Below are positions 24,101 through 36,100 of a stretch of 64,000 bases of DNA, one piece after another; the first letter of the stretch is position 1, and each line of letters begins with the position of its first letter. Below the pieces are notes generated by a model, which ran no database searches, was not told the DNA's origin, and saw only the letters and a list, made by a program, of their open reading frames with translations. The position numbers and the translations under genes are program-made. This stretch comes from Liopterus haemorrhoidalis (Eukaryota > Arthropoda > Insecta > Coleoptera > Dytiscidae), in the NCBI GenBank assembly GCA_963971575.1, contig OZ020620.1, positions 36,223,992-36,287,991 on the forward strand, in the 5' to 3' direction.

Positions 24101-27100
24101 TAAAGAAACACCAGTTTTGTTACTTAACATATTTTACTTCCGAACCCTTCATATATAATCTATAATAAAATGTTTTTATAATATTATTAAACAAATTTTA
24201 AAAGGCCTGATTATGAAAAAAATGCCTTATTATGAAAAAAAGGTCTTGTTATGGGATTTGACCTTAATTATGATAGGTATAAGCTGTTCACTTTTGTAAG
24301 AACACACTAGATCTGGTTATATTGGTTACTTTTATGGTGTGTTACTGACTTTAAATGTCAATTAAAAATCATCCTTACGCTGTAAAACCGACTTTAGGTT
24401 GATAAGGTTATGATCACTATAATTAAGATATCATTTTTCATTATGACATATGTCAAACGGATCGACATTTTAAAAAAGTGACATTTTTTAATACCAACAT
24501 GACATACAGCCTCAAAGGTGCAAACTATTGAAAACAAAATTCCCTCTTAGTTTGTTCTTACAAAAGTGAACCGCTTATACCTATATATTTCGTAACATAA
24601 TAAAAATTTAAAAAAAAACTGTCCTACTACACTACCATTTTTAGTAGAAATATCCTACTCTGTCACGAGAGACATTTGGTAACCCTATCTTTACATACAT
24701 TTTTATTAGATTTTGATCGATCGAATAACATGAGTAAAATCAGTCTAATTATTTAATATGTTATAAAATCTCACTTTTGTAGTTTTTGCCCATACTATGC
24801 AATTATTTGGGACTGGATACTACATATATAATATTAAAAAGAATCAATTAAACAATCAAAAAATTTGCAAAATAACATTCATGGCCATGAAATACATCCT
24901 TAATAGTTTTAAATAATAAAAAGAACTAAAATACTAACTAAATTCTGTATAAAAATGAAGATAATATATATTCTCATACAATTATAAAAACTATTACTGA
25001 TACGTTAAAATTAATAATTATCAGCATAACAAAAAACAAAAGGAAATAAATTTCAAAAAAGTAGTATTTACACCATATTTTTTTAAACAAATTGTTAATA
25101 TATCTTACTAGCGTATCGCTGGTGACCTGGCAATACCTCCTATCTACAATTTTTAGCGAAAACTAGTTGTTGGTTTGTATTATAACCCAACGTAACAGTG
25201 CACAAGTTGTGACAATACTTCTTAAACAAGAATAATATTTAAGGTCTAAATTCCATACAAAGCAGTACCTTTTATCCTAAACTACGCAAATATGGCTGAC
25301 ATAAAGCAGTTTTTAACCTCTCCTTTAAATTTCTATTTTTGCAGATAGGAGGTATTGCCAGGTCACCAGCGATATGGTAATCAAAAAACTTCTTAATTGA
25401 ATTTTAGAATTTGTTACTTTCTTATTAATATAAGCTGTTCACTTTTGTAAGAACACACTAGATCTGGCTATTTTGGTTACTTTTATAGTGTGTTACTGAC
25501 TTTAAATGTCAATTAAAAATATTCCTTACGCTGTAAAACCGACTTCAGGTTGATAAGGTTATGATCATTATAATTAAGATATCATTTTTCATTATGACAT
25601 ATGTCAAATGGATCGACATTTTAAAAAAATGACATTTTTTAATACCAACATGACATACAGCTTCAAAGGCGCAAACTATTGAAAACATAATTCCCTCTTA
25701 GTTTGTTCTTACAAAAGTGAACAGCTTATATAAGCAATTCACTTTTGTAAGAACAAACTAAGAGGGAATTTTGTTTTCAATAGTTTGCACCTTTGAAGCT
25801 GTATGTCATATTGGTATTAAAAAATTTCACTTTTTTAAAATGTCGATCCATTTAACATATGTCATAATGAAAAATGATATTATCTGTCTCATTTTGTAAT
25901 ACGAAACTAACAGGGAAACTTCATTTTTTATGTTGTATATTTAAAATATCACCTTAGGGTGGTAACACCTTTCAAAATATTTGACAATCCATAATTGACA
26001 TTAAATTACGTATATGTCAACTTACTAACACAAATTGTATAAAACACAAATTCACAAGCATTTGAAATATATTTTATGCAACCAGAACAGAAAATATGAA
26101 TAAGCGAATTAAGATGAAATAAATATTTGTATACAATTCAAAATATTTGACATGTCAATCACAAATTTGACAGGTCAATTTGGTATCTGACATGTAGTTT
26201 TTGAGTGAATAGAACCTCAGTATAATGCAACTTCACTAAAAATGTAAAAGCCAGATTTACAAGTTTACATGGTTTCAAAAAAGTCTATTTACACCACAAC
26301 AGTCACCAAAGTAACCAGATTTAGTTTCGTATTACAAATTGAGACAGATTATATCTTAATTATAATGATCATAACCTTATCAACCTAAAGTCGGTTTTAC
26401 AGCGTAAGGAATATTTTTAATTGACATTTAAAGTCAGTAACACACCATAAAAGTAATCAAAATAACCAGTTCTTGTGTGTTCTTACAAAAGTGAACAGCT
26501 TATACAAATTGAGACAGATTATATCAGAAAAAACAAACAGTATCTTTTTAGAAAACAAAATAAAAATTGGTTAAAATTTAAATAGGCATCATGAAAATAA
26601 GTCACAAAAAATATACAGTCTGTTTCAAACGGTTAGGCGGAACTAAATGGGAATTTCGTTCTTTTAGGTTGTCACGAAAAGGGACCTTGCTTGGGTTATT
26701 TCATTTTTTACGTTGGAATGTCAAAATTTAAAATTCCAACAATGAAACCATGGAAACGAAGTATATATGTCAAAATTAAATTATTTTTTTTATATATTTT
26801 AATGACAAAAATATAAATAATTGGGAAATTTGTAATAAGAATGACACAAAAAATTAACATATAAAGAAAATGGCATTTTAAAATGATGAAAAAATCACTA
26901 AAAAATGTTTATTGTAAGTATGATTTACAAAGGTTAAACAAAACGGCCGAAAAGCACGATTTAAACGATGAAAGTAACTAGATTGCAAAATCTAGTTCCG
27001 CTTAACCGTTTGGAACAGACTGTAGTATCATAATTTTGCTTTTTAATTTTAATTTTGCTTTCTTCTTTCGTTAACTATTTTTACTATAGGTACTTCTAAA

Positions 27101-30100
27101 ATTTTAAAACATTTTTATTTTGCTTTTTAAAATTTTATTCCAGGAAATACGGAAAACCATTGCAAAATTCCAAGTTCCATTGCAAAATTCGAAAAAAACA
27201 TATCTATACTTAATAAAAGAGAAATAAATTCTCTATAATTTATATTTCAGTTTTTTTGTGGGATCAATGGTTTCGCCGTTATAGCACCGAAAAGTTGATC
27301 AATAAATAGCGAAATAGTTTAAAATTTAACAAAATGTAATTTTAATTTTATTAAGCTTTTTACATTTTAATAATAAATATTGAAACAAAGTGTCATTGTT
27401 ATCAGAGTCATATTTTTATCTAAATCCAACTGATTACTATCTAATAAGGTCGGTTTTGTTTCAAATCAAACTCGAAACTAAACATAAAATCAAAATACGT
27501 AAATGTCGAAATTTTCTCACGTTCGATATTTGACCTTTGATCAGATAAATTAAAACCAATGAAAGAAACAGTTTAATTTCATTTACACTGTAACATAAGA
27601 CATAATCACTGTTTTATGTCAACCTTCAATAAGTGTCTTACGTTGCAAAAGAGTATATATAAGAGAGTGTACTATCATATTACGGAAATTAAAGTTATAT
27701 CTTATGAATAACTTAAGTTTTAATAATTATTAATTACAATAATGAATAAGTTTTCATAATAAATGATTCATTAAATCATCCCTGAATAAAGAGAAACATA
27801 TTTACTTTCAAAATTGGAAATATTCTACATATTACAATTCGTAAACAGGTAATCTTTGATTATCTAAAGTCGAGTCAAGGTCATATGAAATAATAATTAA
27901 CGTATTGATGTGTTTCTCTCTCACCCACCTTGGCAAAATAGTAAGAGAAATAAAAATGAAGTTTGTCAATCAATTTTGTTTATTGTTCAGGTATAGCTAC
28001 GACAAACGTACTTATACATACAAACGTGTACCGTAGGCTATCCCATCTCGGGGTTTGTCTGAGATTACTCATGTTTTCTAGTGTTGTACTGAATCAATGG
28101 CGTTTAAAACTCTGTTTTGCTATTTATTTCATCGTGTTTTTCATTAAATCTACCCTTTTCAGGACAATATTTGTATTTTAAATAATTATTTTCTTTTATT
28201 TATAACAATATGAGTGTAAAAGGCAAAACGTTAAGAACGCAGTCCCCTGAATTGGTTTATAACCTATACGAATATTTCCTACGAGAATAAGAAAAACAGT
28301 GGACCTTTGTTAACTGTACCTGCAGTTCAGCAGGTAAATAAATATGAATTAATATTTATTATAATTAAGATTAGACTCCGGAGTCATATATATTCCCACT
28401 CGATTTGCATTATTTTCATGAATTTTTTGTAGACATCTTTCTTAGATAATAAAAAAATATATTAGGTGCGGAAATTTTTAGTTTGTTAGTTAGCTCGCTA
28501 CGATTTTGTTCCAATTCTCATGTCTGGTATAAAAAATTGATGTGAAGTGTGAATTTTCACACATTTCAGGGTTTTGTAGGTATTTTGTCAGTCATTTTAA
28601 CAGTGGCGCAGCCAAGGGAGAGGCCGACGGGCCTGGGCCCCTCCCAGGACCAGCAGATTACATGGCGCTGCTCGGAGATTAGATTAGATGAGACTTTATT
28701 TAAAGAGTTGAAGATAAAATTTGTTAACCACAACAGTAGTTAATTTTTTAATTACTTCATTGTAAACAATATTGGCATTTTTTATTTTTTCGTATAAGCA
28801 TTTTTTTAAGAATGCCTACTCTTGATAGGGGCCGTTATTGTTCAAGTGAAAATACATCTTTTTTCAAATAAGCTCCAACGAATTATATGAAGGGGAGCGT
28901 TGATCCTTTTTCTCCCCTGACACATCGACTAAAACATTAGACCAGTCAAATGATACAACTATTTTAAACAACTAATTACTCGATTCAGATAAGATAAAGT
29001 GGAAATCTGACTTCGGTATAACCTTGACATGAGTCTGTTCGTTCGGTACAAACTGTGGCCAAGCGGCTGATTTAGAGAACTGAACATAACTAAGAAATTT
29101 ATTGAGACTTCAAAAATATATCCCGCGAAAATATAAATAAATATGTATTTATCGAAGAAAAAATCAAGTGAAAGTTTTTAATACATGGATTATCAATTAC
29201 ATTTTTTATCAACAAATAATGGAATTATTATTTGATATAAACATCAATATCCAACAGCATGGTCGCAGTCTATTTTACATACAAAATGATAAGCAGTGAA
29301 AGAACTTTAAATATCCCGAAGGGTTTCTTGACATTTTTTTATAAACAGAAAAGGGGAAGAGAGTATATTTTACATTTTTAAATACATTTTTCCCCTAAAT
29401 AAGCTCAAGTGATTTTGATTACCGCTTCTGGGGCCACAAAAAATAAGGTTGAGGGCCGTATGCGGCCCGCGTGCCCTCGAAATTTGATTCGGCCCTCCCC
29501 AAGACAAAATCCTGGCTGCGCCACTGCATTCTAATAATCAATAATGATTATTAGAAGGCCAAACGATGAATGCCTGTCACTACATAACACAATAGGCACA
29601 AGAAAGTTGCAGTTAGTTTTTTTCTACCGTGTATTAATTACACTAGAACTCCTCTAACTTGGTGGTCATATATCTCTAATAATACCATAATGTATATTTT
29701 AACGCATTTTTTTTTTATAATTGCAAAAATATCTTTCAAATCCAGACCTGGGAACACTGCGGGCGATCTTTTGTCACGCAAGAGCTTAACGCCTACATGT
29801 CTCTACATTGTTTATATTGCGACTATATGAAAAACTAACAGATTCTCTACTAGAAAAGGAATCCCAGCTACCGGACAGTTATTTATTTACTTTCCTAGTA
29901 GATATTTGCAAAATAAATTTACGTATCTCTACTCTACCCATAACAAAAAGTATCCATGTATATACAAATATATTTTTTTAATTTTAGCTAAGTCGGATAT
30001 TTTATATAGTCGGATTGCTGATAGGTGACTGTTCGTTGCTACAAGTATCGATATACAATACTATATGCTTTCTCTGTCTATATCATTACAATTATTTGCA

Positions 30101-33100
30101 TACCCATAGTAACGTATAGTAACGCAAGTTGACAACTAACCTTCCAAATTATTTTAATAAAAAACAAAGCATTAGAAAGAAACGGCATGATTCGTAGATA
30201 TCTTTACTAATTAGAGCACGAAATAAATTCACAGCAGTACTCAAACAAACAAAATTATTAATTTTAAGGTAATAATTATAAATAAGGAAAAACTTATACT
30301 CATACGTAAATTTTGGATTATAATTTGTTGTTTAATTAAATTAAATTTTTATGTTTCCCCTAAGTACAAAGTAATAAAATATTAAGTAAAAATATATTTA
30401 TTCATATATTGCTACAAGTTGAATTTAAATGTTTATTTTTATTTAAAAAAAATTAGTCTCTGTAATGAATGATATCGTTGTCATCTGAACTATCGCTGTC
30501 ATTACTTGTATTTATTATTATTGGATTAATATCATCAACAATCCTTTCCCTTTCCCACCATTATTTATTAAATTTTCGATTTTTTTAACAGATTTTGCCC
30601 AAGTTTCACAACTAATTTGATCACAGGCTACTTGCCACATTTTCAAAACTTCGTTATCACTATATCCGTTTTGACCAATATGTCTATCATAATAATTTTT
30701 TGTTATATCCCAAATTAGTTCAATGGGATTCAAACTGGCAGTGATAAGGAGGTAATCTTAGTACTTCATGAACATACGTTTGTGCCAATGTATCAATAAA
30801 ATAAACTGGTTCAGATTTTAATTTCCTTAGTTTTCTCGTGATTTTGTTAGTATGAAGTTCAGATTTATTACATTTTATAATTCTACGAATTGTTGATTCC
30901 GAAATCTTTAAGGCAGCTGCTACTCTTTGATGGACACAAGATAGAGAAATAAGTGGCCCATTGTTCTCTTTTTCGGAATTAAAATATCCCAGCAGATTTA
31001 AAATTAAAGTTTGTAAATTTAATGATTGACCGCAAACTTTACTAATTAATATTTATTATCAGACACTGACAGCTAAGACAAATAACAAAAAACATTTTTA
31101 AAATCGCTGATAAATGGTAACTTGATTATTATATGAATGCACTACTTGATACATACATGTAACAGTCACCTATCAAAAATCAATTACCGTTCCTTAATAT
31201 GCACTTAATGACCATTAATATCCCCACAATAAAATTTAAATTAAAAAAAAAATCAATAACACAAAAAACTGCAATATTTTCCAAAAACGAAATCGGATAA
31301 GAAATTCGTTTCGTACGTTTCAGGTTCATATCAATATATATTGCTTAGAATTTTTTCTGATTTTTAATTTAACCCCTTAGGGTTAAAAGGTGCGGGACAC
31401 TGATTTTTTAATACTTTTTTGGACACAATCGTATTAAAATAAAAAAAAATAAAAAACTACTTCCCGTTCCTTTATCTACGAGTTTTCTTTTGATACCACG
31501 CAGTAAATTTTTAAAAAAATATTTTTTTTTCGACGTCTCAAAAAAATCAATATTTTGCGAAAAACCAATTTGATCGAAATTTCCTGTTGAACTATTCCGG
31601 TTCCCATCAATGTACATTTTTGAGATTTTTAGTTCAACCCCTCTGGGAGATAGAGTGGGGGACAAAAGTTTATGCCATTATATTGACAAAAACACCATAA
31701 AAAAATGAGTTTTCAAAAATTAAAATTTGTTTCTGCATCCACGCGTTAAGAGGTTTCATTTGATACTCCACTCAAAATTATAAAAAAATATTTATTTTTC
31801 CATTAAATACATATTTGTTTATATTTATCCCGCGCTGTATTTTTTTGAACTCTCTATAGTTTTCCTATATGCGGGTCAAAAAGTTGTACAAGGTATGCCA
31901 AATTTCAACTTTCTATGTTCAGCCGTTTGGCTACAATTTCTACCGTATAGACAGACAGACAGACAGACATACGAGTGATGTTATAAGGTTTTTTGGTGGT
32001 GATACCTACAAAACCCTAAAAAGCCGGTCATTCTTAACTTGTAATACAAATAGCTATTCTAAAATTACAAATTTTGCATTTAAAATTATTTAAAAAATAC
32101 TTAAAGCAAAAATAAATAATCATGTAAGGGTAAAATAAATAAAATATTACCTTTTTACTACTAGGCGGCGAATTAGCTACAGAACTATTATTGTCATTTC
32201 TTGATTCTGGTACAAAACTGAATACGTAATCATTTTCACCTCCCCAACATTTCAGTGCTTGGTCTGGGGTAACAAATTCTTTTAAAGAACTCTTATTTAC
32301 AAATTTCATTTTTGCAACAGCTTTTTCAGGCAACAGTGATTTAATTATTTTGAAAGCAGCTAAAATTATAATTAATATTAATTTAAGAAAAATATATATT
32401 AATAAATATTTACCATTCAATATCCATGCCATTTCATAAATTATTATGTAATTCAAAAAATATGGATAGTACAATTTAAATAAGCTTATCAAATATTTCG
32501 TAAATTCCATATCTAAATTTGATAGTCCGCAGCCTTCTAAATCGAAAAATATTGTAATCGGAGCACCTTTTACTTCCCTAAAATAACATTTTTGTACAAT
32601 AAATTTTTCATATATTATTACATAACTTCATAAGTAATGCAGTTTTTATCTTAAAACTATAAAATGATAACAAGAAATTTATAAAATTCTGAAATAATGA
32701 CTTGTTGATTTAGTATTATGTAACCTCAGGGTACACGTAAAATAGTATATTCTGTAACAAGGTTGGAATGAGAAAATTCGATGCGAGTGAAACATTTTAT
32801 ACGTTGTGTTTTAACCTATAGTTTCAATTACTTTAGATTTTTGTTTTTAAGGTATCAAAGAGGAATAAATCATTTATAATAATGAAATAAACTTATAAAA
32901 ATGACACATTGTGAGAAATACGTTTCTGAAATTGAAATTGAAAATGTAGTCATTTATCAATATATTTCTTATTAATCTAATGAAGACTTGAATACGAAGC
33001 AAATGCAGAAAAAAACGCTGGGGTTTTGACCACTTTATTTAAATTTTGTTTAAAATAATTAAATCTAAGCTCTTAGTACTCAAATAAAGAATAAAAATGT

Positions 33101-36100
33101 TTATCAAAAAACTGTTGATTTTGATGTGACTATAGAACAAATATTCCTAGACATCCAGTATTATGCTGGTTTCTTGCACTTACTAAATTCCTACAAAACC
33201 CTGAAAATTCATACTTCACTTAAATTTTTAGGGTTTTGTAGGTATGACCACAAAATAGTATATTCTGTAACAAGGTTGAAATGAGAAAATTCGATGCGAG
33301 TGGAACATTCCGAGCGCGAGCCGCAGGCGAGCGTGAGGAACCACGAGCATCGAATTTTCTCATTCCAACCGAGTCACAGACCCTACTTTCTACTCGACCA
33401 CCAGAAAGAGAAAAGACAAATAATTATTTAAACAAACATTTTATCTTAACAAATAATTTATATTACATACCAAATTAATCAATAAATTAAACTATTTTTT
33501 TTTATTTATTATTTGTTTAATTTTAATTTAATTTGCCACACATCGGCCATTATTTTAAGTTAGGAAGTTATGTTGCATTTATTTAATGTAAACGTTGCAT
33601 ATATCTTAATGTAACCCTACAAAAACAAAAGACAACAAGCATGGAATAGTTATTCCATAACAAGTGATGGAATGAAATACACGCAAAATGCATAAGAAGA
33701 TAAGTGCTTTAGAATAACATTCCAACTCTTGTGTTAGAATATTAACTTTCTGTAGTCAAAATTGGTTTTAGAATTGGTAAATTCTATAGTGGTCGTGGAG
33801 AATGATTGTTTCTGACGCCGATTAACCTGTTTTCAGCGCTTGACGATTCCAGTTAGTGTACACGTAGAAAGATTATTAGCAGCGCCGGTTTAGCTGGAAC
33901 GACCATTAAAGTAACACTAATAGTGATATTCAATGATTTTACAATGATTTAACGAAGATATGACTTATAGTATAGGAAGCAGCGTTGCATTTTTGATGGT
34001 CATTTCATCCCGCTTAATTTTATTTGTAATTGATAGTTTAGGTATGGCTAATAATCGAAACAAGCGTCAGCCGCCAGAATCGTTATCGGGCTGGTCGTGA
34101 GAAAATGTACATCCTATAAAAAAAAAAAATCCAAGTTATTTCAAGCCACCTGAAAATTTGTAGCCAACGTGGTGGCCGAGCGCATTTAGTCGTGCGGTTT
34201 GTACTGGTGGAAACCCAGTACGACTGTCCGGTCTGTGGTTCGAGCCTGCTTCGTTGGTGATATTATTCGGGCGAGAATAATATGTTTACATTACTCTCAT
34301 TTCACAATCATTCACCCCTCATCCAGGTGTAGGAGCTCGCCCCCTGGCATCGGTGATTAGCCTCGTTACAGAAATAAAGGCCGATGTAAAATAAATAATA
34401 TAATAATAAAAATGAAAATTTGTAGTTATTGTTTAAGTGATAATAACAACAATAAAAAAAAAGTCAGTGCGTGCGTAGTTGGAGATTATACATCAGTCGC
34501 TTGTATAAACCTGTCATAAAAAAAAATAATAATAATGTAAAGTCATTTTAAATTCAATGAAACTTATGCACCAAACTTATTATATAATTAGAATAATAAA
34601 AACAACAATCAGCTGTTTGCACAATGGGGGTAAGACCGTCCGCTGAGGGATTATAATTGCTGAGCGGGCATTTAGCCTAAGCATTTTATAATGTACTCAA
34701 TGACGTAACTGACGATCATTACCCTGTTATGTCGGCAGCTGATGATTTTTATTTAATATAATATGTAAATTATTCATTATAAAAATTTCAAGTGGCTTGA
34801 AATCAGTTTAGCTATAATTTCATTGTTTTAATCGATTTTTTATATTGCTCACTGCTATGATAAAGTTTAGTAACAATCATATCCTCGGACGAAGAAGACG
34901 TCTCATTTAAAATACTTTAAATCAGGGTTCGAACCGGAACTGAACCGAAAACCGAAAAAAACCGTTATTTATGTCGGAACGAAAACCGGAACTGAACCGA
35001 AAAAAAAATATCGGTTTATTTCGGTTCATGTAATGTTTATGGGAGTTAATATAAAATACATTTTATTTAAGATTATATTTTAAACTGATGAGCAGAAAAA
35101 AATTGTAATTTTTATGTGATAAGTAAAAAAAAATTGCGCTTCTACTATTTCGCGGGAGGGGAGTTGAACGCCCAGAACCCCCCCTGGCAGCGGCCTTGGT
35201 ATGATTATTACAAAATAAGGAATAAAATATTCTTCTAAATTATAGTAAAAAATAAATTTCTAATACAAATAAAAGCATTTAAAAATTTATCACTCGAAAC
35301 TGAACCGAAAAAAACCGTTAATTTTTCCGGAACGAAAACCGGAACCGAACTGATATATATTTTTTTAATTGAACCGGAACAAAAACCGAAACGAAAAAAA
35401 TAACGGTTCGAAGCCCTGCTTTAAATAATTTGAAATACTAGAAGTATTTCAGATACTTGGGAATTTGAAATACAAGGGAATATTTGAAATAGTAGGGAAA
35501 TATTTCAAATACTAGGAAATTTTGAAATATGTACTAGGTATATATTTGAAATGCTAGGAAATATTTAAAATATTACGAAATATTTGAAATACTAGGATAT
35601 ATTTGATATAATAGGAAATACTAGGAAATATTTTAAATACTAGAAAATATTTGAAATATAAATAAATAAATAATTGGTTTCTAAACGCCTAGATAAGCGC
35701 ATAGGGGTAGAAAAGATAAGTTCTTCATTTCTAGATCACCGGTCATAGATATGAAAACCACGTGGATAGTGTGACGTTTCGACCGGTCCTATTATCCCTG
35801 TATAAACAAGTACTCATTACTATTTAAAATATATACTAGAGAAATATCCCAAATACTAGGGCGTGTTATATACCCACTAAAACGTGCCACTTCTGTAGAC
35901 CAGATGTTGGAAAGAAAATTCATAACAAAATATTAAAATTTAATTTGCCGACAAGTAATTGTAAATATTGATAATTTGCTAGATCAAAGATATTTTATTA
36001 ATAACTATGAAATAAAAGTGGTATGCTACAATTTTTTTTTTTTTTTTTTTAATCAACAAAATATAAAAAAAATATTTTATTTATTTATTTTATTTTTTTT

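Larger units (their letters stand above)
21805..24687. mobile_element. 2.9-kb non-autonomous hAT-type element
   Basis: Ends TAGGGTTACCAA and TTGGTAACCCTA are inverted, and the exact 8-bp TCTTTACA flanks both sides (21797-21804, 24688-24695). An 8-bp duplication fits hAT. Several GTCCTAC motifs lie just inside the ends. No transposase frame remains. Four other elements sit inside: 21997-22822, a foldback at 23128-24275, an MITE at 23804-24024 and an MITE at 24280-24577. Confidence 0.82.

Noticed and set aside
35430..35660. CRISPR-like array
   Set aside because: The repeats are degenerate 20-bp units without unique spacers in a eukaryotic genome; it is a minisatellite.
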